Of a stretch of 64,000 nucleotides of DNA, positions 1-10,801 are shown piece by piece. Every line of letters starts with the position of its first letter. The first letter of the stretch is position 1. The DNA is from Mycobacterium ahvazicum (lineage in GTDB: Bacteria > Actinomycetota > Actinomycetes > Mycobacteriales > Mycobacteriaceae): NCBI RefSeq assembly GCF_900176255.2, contig NZ_FXEG02000002.1, positions 1,240,001 to 1,304,000 on the forward strand, in the 5' to 3' direction. A model generated the notes under the pieces. It did no database searches, was not told the DNA's origin, and was given only the letters and a program-made list of their open reading frames with translations. The position numbers were made by a program, and so were the translations under genes.

Positions 1-1
1 G

Positions 2-403
2 GTCGCCGGACCCGACTTCGGGACCGGATCGTCGCGCGAGCACGCGGTGTGGGCGTTGATGGACTACGGGTTCCGGGTGGTCATCTCGTCTCGATTCGGT
101 GACATTTTTCGGGGCAACGCGGGCAAGGCGGGGCTGCTGGCGGCCGAAGTCGGCCAAGACGGTGTCGAACTGCTTTGGAAGCTGATCGAGCAGAGTCCAG
201 GACTGGAAATCACTGCCAATCTTCAAGATCGAAATATCACCGCGGGAACGACGGTGCTGCCGTTCAAGATTGACGACCACACCGCTTGGCGACTGCTCGA
301 AGGGCTCGACGATATAGCCCTTACGCTGCAGAAACTCGACCAGATCGAATCTTTTGAGTCGGCCCGTCCGGACTGGAAACCGCGCACGCTGCCCGCCCCG
401 TGA
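2..403 (+). CDS. leuD: 3-isopropylmalate dehydratase small subunit (LeuD), 5'-truncated by window edge
   Basis: This is the C-terminal two thirds of the LeuD swivelling domain. With LeuC it isomerises 2-isopropylmalate to 3-isopropylmalate in leucine synthesis, in the cytoplasm. The reading frame is open from base 2. The first visible residues include the family motif GTGSSREHA, which binds the substrate carboxylate, followed by the conserved [19 protein letters not shown] segment. The end, KPRTLPAP, is typical of mycobacterial LeuD. The start lies upstream of the window, so the N-terminal part is missing only because of the cut. It precedes hupB on the same strand, as in M. tuberculosis (leuD-hupB). 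Family assignment is very secure. Confidence 0.95.
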   Translation, partial: VAGPDFGTGSSREHAVWALMDYGFRVVISSRFGDIFRGNAGKAGLLAAEVGQDGVELLWKLIEQSPGLEITANLQDRNITAGTTVLPFKIDDHTAWRLLEGLDDIALTLQKLDQIESFESARPDWKPRTLPAP

Positions 404-616
404 ACGGTTGATCGGGGTGCCAATTACCCCGATCGCCTTAGCTAGCAAGGCTTATTTTTCGCCCGCGTCACCGGCCAAGGGCGGCAAGCAGATTCCGGAA
501 TTTCCTGTCGCATAGCCGTGAAATTGCGCGTGGCGCTTGGCAATTTGCTAGGTGAGGGTTTACCGTGTTCGCTAGTCGGTTCCCAAAATGGGACCACTGG
601 CTTCGGAGGGTTTTGG

Positions 617-1243
617 ATGAACAAAGCAGAGCTCATAGATGTGCTCACACAGAAATTGGGCTCGGACCGTCGGCAGGCGACCGCCGCCGTCGAGAATGTT
701 GTCGACACCATTGTGCGTGCGGTACACAAGGGCGACAGCGTGACCATCACCGGGTTCGGTGTGTTCGAACAACGGCGCCGCGCAGCGCGTGTGGCCCGCA
801 ACCCGCGGACCGGTGAGACGGTGAAGGTAAAGCCGACGTCCGTCCCCGCGTTCCGCCCGGGTGCTCAATTCAAAGCGGTTGTTGCTGGCGCACAGCGCCT
901 CCCGTCGGAAGGACCGGCCGTGAAACGTGGTGTTGTCGCAGGGGCAGCCAAGAAGGTTGCCAAGAAGGCTCCCGCCAAGAAGGCTGCGGTGAAGAAGGCC
1001 GCGACCAAGGCTCCCGCCAAGAAGGCCGCGACCAAGGCGCCGGCTAAGAAGGCCGCGACCAAGGCCCCGGTCAAGAAGGCCGCGACCAAGGCCCCGGTCA
1101 AGAAGGCCGCGACCAAGGCCCCGGTCAAGAAGGCCGCGACCAAGGCTCCGGTGCGTAAGGCCGCGACCAAGGCTCCGGCTAAGAAGACTGCTGCCAAGAA
1201 GGCGCCGGCCAAGAAGACGGCCGCCAAGCGCGGTCGCAAGTAA
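617..1243 (+). CDS. hupB: HU-family nucleoid-associated protein HupB with lysine-rich repeat tail
   Basis: A 208-residue mycobacterial HU. Residues 1-90 are the HU fold: start [10 protein letters not shown], the DNA-binding arm with [15 protein letters not shown], and a VPAFRPG end. Residues from about 105 are a histone-H1-like tail of [15 protein letters not shown] repeats ending AAKRGRK. The protein compacts DNA, and in mycobacteria it also affects iron-related gene control and growth. I chose the ATG at 617 because GGAGGG lies 7 bases upstream and translation from there begins exactly at the HU consensus. An in-frame start at 518 would add a non-HU leader of 33 residues. The tail DNA is a near-perfect tandem repeat (separate entry), and a strong hairpin follows the stop. 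Confidence 0.97.
   Translation: MNKAELIDVLTQKLGSDRRQATAAVENVVDTIVRAVHKGDSVTITGFGVFEQRRRAARVARNPRTGETVKVKPTSVPAFRPGAQFKAVVAGAQRLPSEGPAVKRGVVAGAAKKVAKKAPAKKAAVKKAATKAPAKKAATKAPAKKAATKAPVKKAATKAPVKKAATKAPVKKAATKAPVRKAATKAPAKKTAAKKAPAKKTAAKRGRK
995..1183 (+). repeat. Seven 27-bp tandem repeats inside hupB
   Basis: The unit begins AAGGCCGCGACCAAG and recurs at 995, 1022, 1049, 1076, 1103, 1130 and 1157. The exact 27-base period encodes the 9-residue unit KAATKAP(A/V)(K/R). The copies differ at only a few positions, so copy number could change by slippage. It is a coding repeat, not a CRISPR array. Confidence 0.95.
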
Positions 1244-1263
1244 CTCAACCGAGTTCAGACGCG

Positions 1264-1302
1264 AATACCCTTCGGGCGGCATTGCTGCCCCCGAAGGGTA
1301 TT
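1264..1302. terminator. Bidirectional hairpin terminator between hupB and mutT1
   Basis: Arms AATACCCTTCGGG (1264-1276) and CCCGAAGGGTATT (1290-1302) pair perfectly over 13 bp. An inner GGCA/TGCC pairing (1278-1281 with 1286-1289) extends the stem after a one-base bulge. It sits between the convergent ends of hupB and mutT1, and the A/T ends of the stem give short T runs on both strands, so it can serve both genes. Confidence 0.85.
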
Positions 1303-1309
1303 TCGTGTA

Positions 1310-2257
1310 TCAGGCCCGAACGTTGGCGGCCAACGCGCCACCGATGTGATCGGCCGCCACCAGTCGGCCCTCGGACAGCGACAGCACCCAGGTGCTGCCC
1401 TTGTGGTTGCGTGACTTGTCCGGGTCCACGCCGTCGCGTTCGCACCACCAGGTGATCAGATCCGGAATCACCTTGCCCTGCGTGCAGATCACCGGTGTGC
1501 CCTCGCGGCCGGCGATGCGCAGCATCCGCTGCCGGCCCCGTTTGGGGCTCTTGGCGTACGCCTCTTCGGTGAGCGTGGACTCGCTCTCGATGCTCACACC
1601 CAGTTCCTCGGCGAGTGGTTCGACCGTCTGATGGCAGCGCACCCGATCGGCGGCGTACACGTCGGTGACGCCGAACGCCATCAGCTGGGCGACCAGCGCC
1701 TCGGCTTGCGCGCGTCCTTTCTTGTCCAGCGGTCGCTTGGTGTCGTCGCCGGAAAAGCGTGACTTCCGGCCTGCGGTGCCGTGCCGCACCACCAACACGG
1801 TATGCGTGTCGGCGGGCTGTTTCATGAAGCGCCGCAACACATTTCGGTCCTGAGTGTAGTCGAGCTTCTTCATCGCGGCAGCGACGGGCAACCAGATCAG
1901 TTCGTCGACCTCTTTGCCCGGCACGAATTTGCCGCCGGTGCTGCGCGCCGCCCAGTAGTACACCTTCTTGACACCCGCGTCGATCGGATAGCTCACCTTG
2001 GCCAGGCGCCGGCCGAGGACGGCGTGGTGCCCGGTCTCCTCCAGTACTTCGCGTACTGCGGCCATGGGCGCCGTTTCACCCGGGTCCACCTTGCCCTTGG
2101 GCAACGACCAGTCGTCGTAGCGGGGGCGATGGATGAGCGCGATCTCCAGCTCGGGGTTGTCCGAATCAGCACTGCTGTGTCGCCACAGCACCGCGCCTGC
2201 GGCGTAGACGATCCGCTTCCCTGAGCGCCGACCGCCCGACGAGTTCTGGTCCGACAA
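1310..2257 (-). CDS. mutT1: MutT1: Nudix hydrolase fused to a histidine phosphatase domain
   Basis: Sanitises oxidised nucleotides (8-oxo-dGTP/GTP) and hydrolyses diadenosine polyphosphates. The N-terminal Nudix domain (about residues 13-145) shows the Nudix box [10 protein letters not shown]...REVLEETG. The C-terminal domain begins LVVRHGTAG, the RHG motif of the histidine-phosphatase superfamily. This two-domain layout is known from M. tuberculosis Rv2985 and M. smegmatis MutT1. I chose the TTG at 2257 (315 aa, close to the roughly 317 aa family length) because AGGAG lies 4 bases upstream and the N-terminus then matches the family. An upstream ATG at 2299 would add 14 residues. It lies 72 bp downstream of ppk on the same strand. 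Confidence 0.92.
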   Translation of the reverse strand: MSDQNSSGGRRSGKRIVYAAGAVLWRHSSADSDNPELEIALIHRPRYDDWSLPKGKVDPGETAPMAAVREVLEETGHHAVLGRRLAKVSYPIDAGVKKVYYWAARSTGGKFVPGKEVDELIWLPVAAAMKKLDYTQDRNVLRRFMKQPADTHTVLVVRHGTAGRKSRFSGDDTKRPLDKKGRAQAEALVAQLMAFGVTDVYAADRVRCHQTVEPLAEELGVSIESESTLTEEAYAKSPKRGRQRMLRIAGREGTPVICTQGKVIPDLITWWCERDGVDPDKSRNHKGSTWVLSLSEGRLVAADHIGGALAANVRA

Positions 2258-2329
2258 CTTACTCCTGCAGGTCAATTCGGCCAGCGCCATGCCGGCCATC
2301 GGGTGGCCTGGAAAATTACCACATGGGCG

Positions 2330-4510
2330 TTAGGCGCCCCGGTGCCGCTCCATCAGCGACTCCTGGTGGTCGCGCACGGAGTGACCTTCCCGTGGCGACG
2401 CGATCCACTGCCCGTCGGCCTCGAGCTCCCAGCACCGCGTGGACGGGTCCAGCGCCGAGTCGAACAACTCGTTCAGATAGGAGGTCAGCTTCGGATCCTT
2501 GACCTGAACCAGCGCCTCGACGCGACGGTCGAGATTGCGGTGCATCATGTCGGCGCTGCCGATCCAGAACTCGTTGAGGCGATTGAAATGCATGATCCGC
2601 GAGTGCTCCAGGTACCGGCCGAGGATCGAGCGCACGGAGATGTTCTCCGAGAACCCTTCTGCGCCCGGGCGCAGCGCGCAGATTCCGCGCACCACCACCT
2701 CGACTTGCACACCGGCTCGCGAGGCGCGATACAACGCGTCGATCACCTGCTCGTCGACCAGAGCGTTCATTTTCATCCGGATCCGGCCGCCGCCGTGTTC
2801 GCGGTGCGCCGCGATCTCGAGATCGACGCGTTCGATGATGCCCGTCCGAATGCTGTGCGGCGCAACCAACAGATTGCGGTAGGAAACCTTGCGCGAGTAG
2901 CCGGTCAGCGAATTGAACAGATCGGTCAGGTCGGCCCCGATTTCGGGAGACGCGGTGAGCAGACCGACGTCCTCGTAGAGCCGCGCCGTCTTTCCGTTGT
3001 AGTTGCCGGTCCCAATGTGGCAGTAGCGCCGGATGGTTGAACCTTCGCGGCGCACCACCAGACACGTCTTGCAGTGCGTCTTGAGCCCGACGTAGCCGTA
3101 GACGACGTGCACGCCCGATTGCTCAAGGGTGCGTGCCCAGCGGATGTTGGCCTGCTCGTCGAAACGTGCCTTGATCTCCACCATTGCCACGACTTGCTTT
3201 CCGGCCTCGGCGGCTTGGATCAGCGCCCGAACGATCGGCGAGTCACCGGAGGTGCGGTACAGCGTCTGTTTGATCGCCAGCACGTTGGGGTCGGCGGCGG
3301 CCTGCTCGATGAATCGCTGCACGCTCGTGGAGAACGACTCATACGGATGGTGAAGCAGCACATCGCCTTCGCGCAGCGTCGCGAAAATGCTCTTGGGTGT
3401 TTCCTTGTCGGCGAACGCCGGGCTGGTGGCCGGGACGAAGGTCCAGTCCTTGAGCGCCGGCCGGTCGATGCCGTAGATCTGCCACAGCGACGAGAGGTCG
3501 AGCAGCCCGGGCACTTCGATGACATCGCTGGGATTTACGTCGAGTTCGCGCAGCAGCAGCTCCAACATGCCCTCGGTCATGTCGTCGGAGATCTCGAGTC
3601 GCACCGGCGAACCGAACCGCCGGCGCGCCAATTCCCGCTCCAGCGCCTGCAATAGGTCTTCGTCGCGGTCCTCTTCGACCTCATAGTCGGCGTTGCGGGT
3701 AATGCGGAACGTGTGGTGTTCGACGATCTCCATGCCGGGGAACAGCTCCGGGAGGAACGCCGCGATCAGCTCCTCGGTCGGCAGGTAGCGGACGACGGCT
3801 TGTCCCTCGTTTCCGCCCTCCTCGCCGCCGAGTTCGACGAAGCGATCGACGTTGTCGGGCACCTTGACTCGGGCGAAGTGCTGGCCACCACCGTCCTTGA
3901 CCGTGACGGCCAGGTTCAGGCTCAGCCCGCTCACGAACGGGAACGGGTGCGCTGGGTCCACGGCGAGCGGGGTCAGGACCGGGAAGACCTGCTCGGTGAA
4001 ATAGGTCGACAGTTGGTCGCGCTCAGCCTGATCCAAATCGGCCCACGTGACGATATAGATGCCTTCTTGCGCGAGCGCCGGGCGCACCGAGTCGAGGAAC
4101 TCGCGCGCATGCCGGGTCGCGATCCGCTGCGTCTGCTCGCCGATGCGGGCCAATTGCTCGCGCGGCGTGAGGCCGTCGGCCGAGCGGACGGACAACCCCA
4201 TCTCGTCGCGACGCTTGAGGCCGGCCACCCGGACCATGTAGAACTCGTCGAGGTTCGACGCGAAGATCGCCAGGAACTTAGCCCGCTCCAACAACGGCAG
4301 CGAGGTGTCGGCGGCCAGTGCCAGCACTCGCGCGTTGAAGTCCAGCCAGCTCAGCTCACGGTTGAGGTACCGGTCCTCCGGCAGCGCATCATCGATCACC
4401 GCGTGGGTGGTAGCAGGGGGAGCGCCCAGGGCGCTGTCGCCGTGTTGCCACACGGTTTCGTCAATCCGTGCTTCAGCTTCGATTTCGGTCACGAGGGAAT
4501 CATTGCTCAT
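2330..4510 (-). CDS. ppk: Polyphosphate kinase 1 (PPK1)
   Basis: Reversibly transfers the ATP gamma-phosphate to polyphosphate, using an autophosphorylated histidine. The 726-residue protein is close to the mycobacterial PPK1 length. The N-terminal domain starts [20 protein letters not shown]. The central part has [12 protein letters not shown]. The catalytic phospholipase-D-like half contains the phosphohistidine segment [20 protein letters not shown] and the [10 protein letters not shown] strand. The ATG at 4510 is preferred over a GTG at 4513; neither has a strong ribosome binding site. It lies next to mutT1 and fbiD, as in M. tuberculosis (Rv2984). Polyphosphate links it to stringent-response and stress physiology. 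Identity is very secure. Confidence 0.96.
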   Translation of the reverse strand: MSNDSLVTEIEAEARIDETVWQHGDSALGAPPATTHAVIDDALPEDRYLNRELSWLDFNARVLALAADTSLPLLERAKFLAIFASNLDEFYMVRVAGLKRRDEMGLSVRSADGLTPREQLARIGEQTQRIATRHAREFLDSVRPALAQEGIYIVTWADLDQAERDQLSTYFTEQVFPVLTPLAVDPAHPFPFVSGLSLNLAVTVKDGGGQHFARVKVPDNVDRFVELGGEEGGNEGQAVVRYLPTEELIAAFLPELFPGMEIVEHHTFRITRNADYEVEEDRDEDLLQALERELARRRFGSPVRLEISDDMTEGMLELLLRELDVNPSDVIEVPGLLDLSSLWQIYGIDRPALKDWTFVPATSPAFADKETPKSIFATLREGDVLLHHPYESFSTSVQRFIEQAAADPNVLAIKQTLYRTSGDSPIVRALIQAAEAGKQVVAMVEIKARFDEQANIRWARTLEQSGVHVVYGYVGLKTHCKTCLVVRREGSTIRRYCHIGTGNYNGKTARLYEDVGLLTASPEIGADLTDLFNSLTGYSRKVSYRNLLVAPHSIRTGIIERVDLEIAAHREHGGGRIRMKMNALVDEQVIDALYRASRAGVQVEVVVRGICALRPGAEGFSENISVRSILGRYLEHSRIMHFNRLNEFWIGSADMMHRNLDRRVEALVQVKDPKLTSYLNELFDSALDPSTRCWELEADGQWIASPREGHSVRDHQESLMERHRGA

Positions 4511-4593
4511 CACCGGGTGGTGCTGCTAGCGCTCGGTAGACATCCATCCGCCGTTGGCGTGCCGTTCATCCTCCGGACAGGTTTGCTACGCCC

Positions 4594-5289
<696 letters not shown>

Positions 5290-5367
5290 TCATGGTGACG
5301 GCGGCGGGTCGCTGTTCTAGGGTGTAGCGGCTGCAGATGCCGCGTTTGTTACAGATCGGGATGGGAA

Positions 5368-6390
5368 ATGGCCAGCACAGCGGGCGCCGTTGCGGTGATG
5401 GGCGCCGGAGCATGGGGAACGTCGCTGGCCAAGGTGCTCGCCGAGGCCCTCGAGGGGACCGGAGCGCAGATCAGGCTGTGGGCGCGGCGATCCGATGTCG
5501 CCGAACAGATCAACGCCACCCGCTACAACCCCGCCTACCTGCCCGGCACCCTGCTGCCGCCGGGTATCCGGGCCACCGCCGAGGCGGCCGAGGCGTTAGA
5601 CGGCGTGACGACGGTGCTGCTGGGCGTCCCGGCGCAGAACCTGCGCAGCAACCTCGAGCAGTGGGCACCCCTGATCGCCGACGGCGCGACCCTGGTCAGC
5701 CTCGCCAAAGGCATCGAGCTGGGCACCCTGATGCGAATGAGTCAGGTCATCGTCTCGGTGACAGGCGTCGACATGTCGCAGGTGGCGGTGATCTCCGGGC
5801 CGAACCTGGCCAGTGAAATCGCCGAATGTCAACCCACCGCCACCGTGGTCGCGTGCAGCGACTCCGGGCGCGCGGTCGCCCTGCAGCGCATGCTGAACAC
5901 CGGCTACTTCCGCCCGTACACCAACAGCGACGTGGTCGGCACCGAGATCGGCGGGGCCTGCAAGAACGTGATCGCGCTCGCGTGCGGGATGGCGGCCGGC
6001 GTCGGGCTGGGCGAAAACACCGCCGCGGCGATCATCACCCGGGGTCTGGCCGAGATCATGCGGCTTGGCATCGCGCTGGGCGCCAAGGGCGCGACCCTGG
6101 CGGGCCTGGCCGGCGTTGGCGATCTGGTCGCTACCTGCACATCTCCGCATTCGCGCAACCGGTCGATGGGTGAGCGCCTGGGACGGGGCGCAAGCATGCA
6201 GGCGGCGCTGGAAGGAAAGGACGGCCACGTCGTCGAGGGCGTGACATCGTGCGAATCCGTGCTCGCGTTGGCGTCCAGTTACGACGTCGAGATGCCGCTC
6301 ACCGATGCGGTACACCGGGTCTGCCACAAGGGACTCTCGGTGGACGACGCGATGGCCCTGCTGCTGGGCCGCAGCACCAAGCCGGAATGA
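5368..6390 (+). CDS. gpsA: NAD(P)-dependent glycerol-3-phosphate dehydrogenase
   Basis: Reduces dihydroxyacetone phosphate to sn-glycerol 3-phosphate, the backbone for phospholipids. In 340 residues it shows the Rossmann motif [12 protein letters not shown] at residues 10-21, [16 protein letters not shown], the catalytic-lysine segment [12 protein letters not shown], and the C-terminal substrate region [17 protein letters not shown]. The ATG at 5368 has a GGGA-rich segment upstream. It starts a + strand run with ddlA, 88 bp downstream, the same pairing as in M. tuberculosis (Rv2982c-Rv2981c). Confidence 0.95.
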   Translation: MASTAGAVAVMGAGAWGTSLAKVLAEALEGTGAQIRLWARRSDVAEQINATRYNPAYLPGTLLPPGIRATAEAAEALDGVTTVLLGVPAQNLRSNLEQWAPLIADGATLVSLAKGIELGTLMRMSQVIVSVTGVDMSQVAVISGPNLASEIAECQPTATVVACSDSGRAVALQRMLNTGYFRPYTNSDVVGTEIGGACKNVIALACGMAAGVGLGENTAAAIITRGLAEIMRLGIALGAKGATLAGLAGVGDLVATCTSPHSRNRSMGERLGRGASMQAALEGKDGHVVEGVTSCESVLALASSYDVEMPLTDAVHRVCHKGLSVDDAMALLLGRSTKPE

Positions 6391-6478
6391 GCGCGCCGCC
6401 GGCCGCCGTTCCGGCAATACCCCGCCACACCTCGGCGACCTGACCCGTTGGCATCCCAACCGGTAGCCTCTCCAGGTT

Positions 6479-7588
6479 GTGAACGCCAGTAGCCGGGTGC
6501 GCGTCGCCGTTGTCTTCGGTGGGCGCAGCAACGAACACGCCATTTCGTGCGTGTCCGCGGGCAGCATCCTGCGCAACCTCGATCCGCAACGATTCGATGT
6601 GGTCGCGATCGGCATCACCCCCGAAGGCTCGTGGGTGCTCACCGACGGCGACCCGGACGCGCTGGCGATCAGTGACCGGCAACTGCCCGGGGTGACCACC
6701 GAATCGGGAACCGAGCTGGCCCTGCCGGCAGATCCGCGCCGCGGCGGCCAGCTGGTGTCGCTACCGCCGGGCGCCGGTGAAGTCCTGGGTTCGGTCGACG
6801 TGGTCTTCCCCGTTCTGCACGGACCCTACGGCGAGGACGGCACGATCCAGGGGCTGCTCGAACTCGCCGGTCTGCCCTACGTCGGCGCCGGTGTGCTGTC
6901 CAGCGCCGTCGGGATGGACAAGGAATTCACCAAGAAGCTGCTTGCCGCCGAGGGGATTCCGGTCGGGCCGTATGTGGTGCTGCGCCGGTCGCGGCAGACG
7001 CTGGCGCCCGAGGAGCGCGAGCGGCTGGGCCTGCCGGTGTTCGTCAAACCCGCGCGCGGTGGTTCCTCGATCGGGGTCAACCGGGTCGCGAGTTGGGATG
7101 CACTGGCCGCCGCGGTGGCCGATGCACGCCGGCACGATCCGAAGGTGATCGTCGAAGCCGCGATCAATGGTCGCGAGCTGGAGTGCGGTGTGCTCGAAAT
7201 GCCGGACGGCACAATAGAGGCCAGCACGGTAGGTGAGATCCGGGTGGCCGGTGTGCGCGGTCGCGAGGACGGCTTCTACGACTTCGAAACGAAATACCTC
7301 GACGACGCAGCCGAATTGGATGTGCCCGCCAAGGTCGATGACGAGATCGCAGACGACGTGCGTCAATTGGCGATCCGGGCGTTCAGGGCCATCGACTGCC
7401 AAGGCCTGGCCCGGGTCGACTTCTTCCTCACCGAGGACGGGCCGGTGATCAACGAGGTCAACACGATGCCGGGGTTCACCACGATCTCGATGTACCCGAG
7501 GATGTGGGCGGCCAGCGGCATCGACTACCGGAGTCTGCTGGCCACCATGGTGGAAACGGCGCTGGCCCGGGGCACGGGTCTGCGCTAA
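6479..7588 (+). CDS. ddlA: D-alanine--D-alanine ligase
   Basis: ATP-grasp ligase that makes the D-Ala-D-Ala dipeptide for peptidoglycan; it is a target of D-cycloserine. The protein has 369 residues from a GTG start. It shows the N-terminal [52 protein letters not shown] (glycine-rich ATP loop), and the C-terminal metal-binding [23 protein letters not shown]. All motifs are intact. Its stop overlaps by 4 bases the stop of the convergent DUF3515 gene. Confidence 0.95.
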   Translation: MNASSRVRVAVVFGGRSNEHAISCVSAGSILRNLDPQRFDVVAIGITPEGSWVLTDGDPDALAISDRQLPGVTTESGTELALPADPRRGGQLVSLPPGAGEVLGSVDVVFPVLHGPYGEDGTIQGLLELAGLPYVGAGVLSSAVGMDKEFTKKLLAAEGIPVGPYVVLRRSRQTLAPEERERLGLPVFVKPARGGSSIGVNRVASWDALAAAVADARRHDPKVIVEAAINGRELECGVLEMPDGTIEASTVGEIRVAGVRGREDGFYDFETKYLDDAAELDVPAKVDDEIADDVRQLAIRAFRAIDCQGLARVDFFLTEDGPVINEVNTMPGFTTISMYPRMWAASGIDYRSLLATMVETALARGTGLR

Positions 7589-8157
7589 CGCTCACCGGGC
7601 CGGGCGGGGTCGATCGGCACCGCCGTGACGGTGCGGTCGATCACCTCGGAAAGCTGCTGGATCGGTGTCGGTCCGGATCCCGACGGCAGGGTGAGCGCCA
7701 GATACACCGGCCGGTCCACCGTGTACCAGGTGGATCTGCCTGCGTCACCGGCGGATTGCTGCTCGGCCGCCACCTCGAACCACTGCACCCGGTCGACGAT
7801 CTGGATCGGGGACCCCACCACAAAGGCGGTCGGACGGTCGAGCCCGCAGCGCAGGACCAACGGCTCGTTGCCGGTTCCGGTGCGCCAGGCGGCCGCGCCC
7901 TCGGGTGCCGGCTGTGCCAGCGGCGCGCGCTGATAGTCGCCGAGCCGCTGTGGCAGCGCCGCCGACAGCGCATGGCATGCGGGGCTGTCGGCCTGCGGCG
8001 CCGGCACCGTGGGAAGGGCGACCGGCTGCGGCGGCGCTTCGCGGGTAGCGGCGATGACCAGCACGATGCCGATGGCCAGGACCGCCACCACAACCGCGGC
8101 AATCAGCAGGGCCCGCGGCGGTCCGCCTGGGTCGTCGGAGTCCGAACCGGTCATCAT
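7585..8157 (-). CDS. DUF3515 single-pass membrane protein (Rv2980-type)
   Basis: A 190-residue protein of unknown function. A hydrophobic segment at about residues 16-38 ([21 protein letters not shown]) follows an acidic N-terminus, so it is anchored with the C-terminal domain outside. The outer domain starts with a Pro-rich linker and holds two cysteines (SPACHAL and VLRCGL) that could form a disulfide. The family (DUF3515) occurs next to ddl in mycobacteria, and M. tuberculosis has Rv2980 at this place. A link to the cell envelope is inferred only from location and topology. Confidence 0.85.
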   Translation of the reverse strand: MMTGSDSDDPGGPPRALLIAAVVVAVLAIGIVLVIAATREAPPQPVALPTVPAPQADSPACHALSAALPQRLGDYQRAPLAQPAPEGAAAWRTGTGNEPLVLRCGLDRPTAFVVGSPIQIVDRVQWFEVAAEQQSAGDAGRSTWYTVDRPVYLALTLPSGSGPTPIQQLSEVIDRTVTAVPIDPARPGER

Positions 8158-8305
8158 CGCCCGGCCGTCGACGCCCGAAGCGTCGAGAACCGGGCACCTC
8201 CCATCTCATACACTGGCGCCGTCCGCCCGCGCGGGCAGGGACCAAACTTACCGCAGGTCGGGCCGCTGTACGAGAGCCGTGTAGTACCACGCCGGAGGAG
8301 CTGAC

Positions 8306-9274
8306 GTGCGCGAAGAAGTATCCGGCGAGTCGCCCACCCTGGGGCAGCTCGGTGAATTCGCCGTCATCGACCGGCTGGTGCGCGGCCGGGTTCAGCCCGA
8401 CGCCGTGCTGCTTGGGCCCGGTGACGACGCGGCGGTGGTATCGGCCGGCGACGGCCGCAGCGTGGTGTCGACCGACATGCTGGTGGCCGGCCGGCATTTC
8501 CGGCTGGACTGGTCCACGCCGCATGACGTCGGCCGCAAGGCGATAGCCCAGAACGCCGCGGACATCGAGGCGATGGGCGGGCGGGCCACGGCGTTCGTGG
8601 TCGGCTTCGGCGCCCCCGCCGATACGCCGACCGCGGACGCGGACGCGTTGGTGGACGGAATGTGGGACGAGGCCGCGCGAGTCGGCGCCGGCATCGTCGG
8701 CGGCGATCTGGTCAGCGCCCCGCTGTGGGTGTTGTCCGTGGCGGTGCTGGGCGACCTGGGCGGCCGGGCCCCGGTGTTGCGCTCGGGGGCGAAGCCCGGC
8801 GCGGTGCTCGCCGTCGCCGGCGAACTCGGCCGCTCGGCTGCGGGATACTGGTTGTGGCGCAATGAGATCAGTGGATTCGACCAACTGCGTGCCCGTCATC
8901 TGGTGCCTGAGCCGCCCTACGGCCAGGGTGCCGCGGCCGCGGCCGCGGGCGCGCAGGCCATGATCGACGTCTCCGACGGCCTGATCGCCGACCTGCGACA
9001 TGTCGCCGACGCCTCGGGGGTGGGCATCGACTTGTCCAGCGCGGCGCTGGCGCCCGATCGCGACGCGCTGAGCGCCGCCGCGGCGGCGACCCAGGCCGAT
9101 CCGTGGTCGTGGGTGCTGGGCGGCGGCGAAGACCACGCCTTGGTGGCCTGTTTCGCCGGCGCGGTGCCATCCGGGTGGCGCGTGATCGGGCGGGTGCTCG
9201 ACGGGCCGGCGCGGGTGCTCGTCGACGGCGCCGCGTGGCAGGGATACGCGGGCTGGGAGTCGTTCGAAGGTTAG
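8306..9274 (+). CDS. thiL: Thiamine-monophosphate kinase
   Basis: Phosphorylates thiamine monophosphate to thiamine diphosphate with ATP, the last step of cofactor synthesis. The protein has 322 residues and a PurM/ThiL fold. It shows LGPGDDAAVV (metal and ATP binding), VSTDMLVAGRHFRLDW, KAIAQNAADIEAMGG, GGDLVSAP, MIDVSDGLIADL and GGGEDHALVACF. The GTG start at 8306 has GGAGGAG 6 bases upstream, inside 8294-8299. The ung start follows 9 bases after its stop, so the two are probably co-transcribed, as in M. tuberculosis (Rv2977c-Rv2976c). Confidence 0.95.
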   Translation: MREEVSGESPTLGQLGEFAVIDRLVRGRVQPDAVLLGPGDDAAVVSAGDGRSVVSTDMLVAGRHFRLDWSTPHDVGRKAIAQNAADIEAMGGRATAFVVGFGAPADTPTADADALVDGMWDEAARVGAGIVGGDLVSAPLWVLSVAVLGDLGGRAPVLRSGAKPGAVLAVAGELGRSAAGYWLWRNEISGFDQLRARHLVPEPPYGQGAAAAAAGAQAMIDVSDGLIADLRHVADASGVGIDLSSAALAPDRDALSAAAAATQADPWSWVLGGGEDHALVACFAGAVPSGWRVIGRVLDGPARVLVDGAAWQGYAGWESFEG

Positions 9275-9283
9275 GGTTGCCCG

Positions 9284-9967
9284 GTGACCGCACGTCCATT
9301 GAACGAACTCGTCGAGCAGGGGTGGGCGGGTGCGCTCGAGCCGGTGGCCGAACAGGTGACCAAGATGGGGCAGTTCCTGCGCGACGAGATCGCGGCCGGC
9401 CGCAAGTACCTACCCGCTGGTCCGAACGTGTTGCGCGCCTTCACCTTTCCGTTCGATCAGGTGCGGGTGCTGATCGTCGGACAGGATCCCTACCCCACGC
9501 CGGGGCATGCGGTCGGCCTGAGCTTCTCGGTGGCTCCCGAGGTGCGGCCGCTGCCGCGCAGTCTGTCCAACATCTTCGACGAGTACGCGGCCGACCTGGG
9601 CTACCCGCAACCGTCCTGCGGCGATCTGACGCCCTGGGCGCAGCGTGGCGTGCTGCTGTTGAACAGGGTCCTCACGGTTCGCCCGAGCAACCCGGCGTCG
9701 CATCGCGGCAAGGGCTGGGAAGCGGTCACCGAGTGCGCTATCCGCGCCCTGGTCGCGCGGTCGCAGCCGATGGTGGCGATCCTGTGGGGCCGCGACGCGT
9801 CCACCCTCAAACCGGTGCTGGCAGAGGGCAATTGCGTGGCGATCGAGTCGCCGCACCCCTCGCCGTTGTCCGCCTCGCGCGGATTCTTCGGCTCGCGCCC
9901 GTTCAGCCGCGCCAACGAGCTACTCACCGGGATGGGCGCCGACCCGATCGACTGGCGGCTGCCCTGA
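9284..9967 (+). CDS. ung: Uracil-DNA glycosylase, family 1
   Basis: Removes uracil from DNA to start base-excision repair, which is important in GC-rich genomes with frequent cytosine deamination. The protein has 227 residues from a GTG. The catalytic water-activating loop is [18 protein letters not shown] (Asp about residue 67). The uracil-binding [16 protein letters not shown] and the DNA-intercalation loop [21 protein letters not shown] are all intact. It is the second gene of the thiL-ung unit. Confidence 0.97.
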   Translation: MTARPLNELVEQGWAGALEPVAEQVTKMGQFLRDEIAAGRKYLPAGPNVLRAFTFPFDQVRVLIVGQDPYPTPGHAVGLSFSVAPEVRPLPRSLSNIFDEYAADLGYPQPSCGDLTPWAQRGVLLLNRVLTVRPSNPASHRGKGWEAVTECAIRALVARSQPMVAILWGRDASTLKPVLAEGNCVAIESPHPSPLSASRGFFGSRPFSRANELLTGMGADPIDWRLP

Positions 9968-9969
9968 GC

Positions 9970-10800
9970 TCACGATTCGGGGAAGTTCACGTCCTTCGTG
10001 ACGGCTTTCCACTCTTCGATCGACGCCGACATCGCGGCGATCTTGTCGCGCATCGCCTTCAGCACGTCGCGGCCCAGCAGTAGCCGCAGCGGTGGCTCGT
10101 CCAGCGTGGTGACCATCAGCACCGCCTCGGCCACCTTGCGCGGGTCGCCCGGCAGATGGTCGGCGAACTGCTTGATCAGGTCCTTGCGCGCGGCCACGTC
10201 GGCGTAGGCGGCGATCGGGTTGCGCGATTCCTTCATCGACCGCGTGGCCCAGTCGGTCCGGAATGCGCCCGGCTCGATCGCGGTCACCTTGATGCCCAGC
10301 GGCCGCACCTCGGTGGCCAGCGCCTCGGTCACGGCCTCGAGCGCGAACTTGGTCGACGAGTAGTACGCGTTGGGCGGGTTGGCCACCAGACCGGTCATCG
10401 ACGAGATGTTGATGATGTGTCCCGCGCCGCGCTCGCGCATGGCCGGCAGTACCGACTTGATCATGTCGACGGCCCCGAAGTAGTTGACGTCGAACAACTT
10501 TCGCACCTCGGCGTCCTCGCCCTCTTCCACCGAGGACAGGTAGCCGTGGCCGGCGTTGTTGACCAGGACGTCGATGCCGCCGAACGCCTGCTCGGCCGCC
10601 GCTACCGCGGCCGCGATCTGGGCGGCATCGGTCACATCGAGCGCTACGGCGACGGCCCGGTCCCCGAATTCGTCGGCCAGATCCTGCACCGTCTCGGCCC
10701 GTCGTGCGGTCACCACCACACTGTGGCCGGCTTCCAATGCGGCGCGGGCGATTTCACGTCCGAAGCCGGTGGAGCAGCCCGTGATCAGCCAGCGCGCCAT
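9970..10800 (-). CDS. Short-chain dehydrogenase/reductase
   Basis: A classical SDR of 276 residues. The cofactor motif TGCSTGFG lies at residues 8-15, NNAGHG near 85, and the catalytic Ser/Tyr/Lys in ISSMTGL...YYSSTKFA. Its substrate cannot be read from sequence. It is last in a four-gene - strand operon (NTF2-like, sulfotransferase-like, DUF1214, SDR), with only 1 base between it and the DUF1214 gene. Such sets are frequent in mycobacterial accessory metabolism, where they probably act on hydrophobic alcohols or steroids (inference). Confidence 0.88.
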   Translation of the reverse strand: MARWLITGCSTGFGREIARAALEAGHSVVVTARRAETVQDLADEFGDRAVAVALDVTDAAQIAAAVAAAEQAFGGIDVLVNNAGHGYLSSVEEGEDAEVRKLFDVNYFGAVDMIKSVLPAMRERGAGHIINISSMTGLVANPPNAYYSSTKFALEAVTEALATEVRPLGIKVTAIEPGAFRTDWATRSMKESRNPIAAYADVAARKDLIKQFADHLPGDPRKVAEAVLMVTTLDEPPLRLLLGRDVLKAMRDKIAAMSASIEEWKAVTKDVNFPES

Positions 10801-10801
10801 C

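Noticed and set aside
995..1183. CRISPR-like regular repeat
   Set aside because: No spacers; the repeats are contiguous, coding and 27 bp long within hupB.
572..1282. Long - strand open frames opposite hupB with Leu/Gly-rich repeats
   Set aside because: They simply mirror the 27-bp coding repeats of hupB; no ribosome site or family match.
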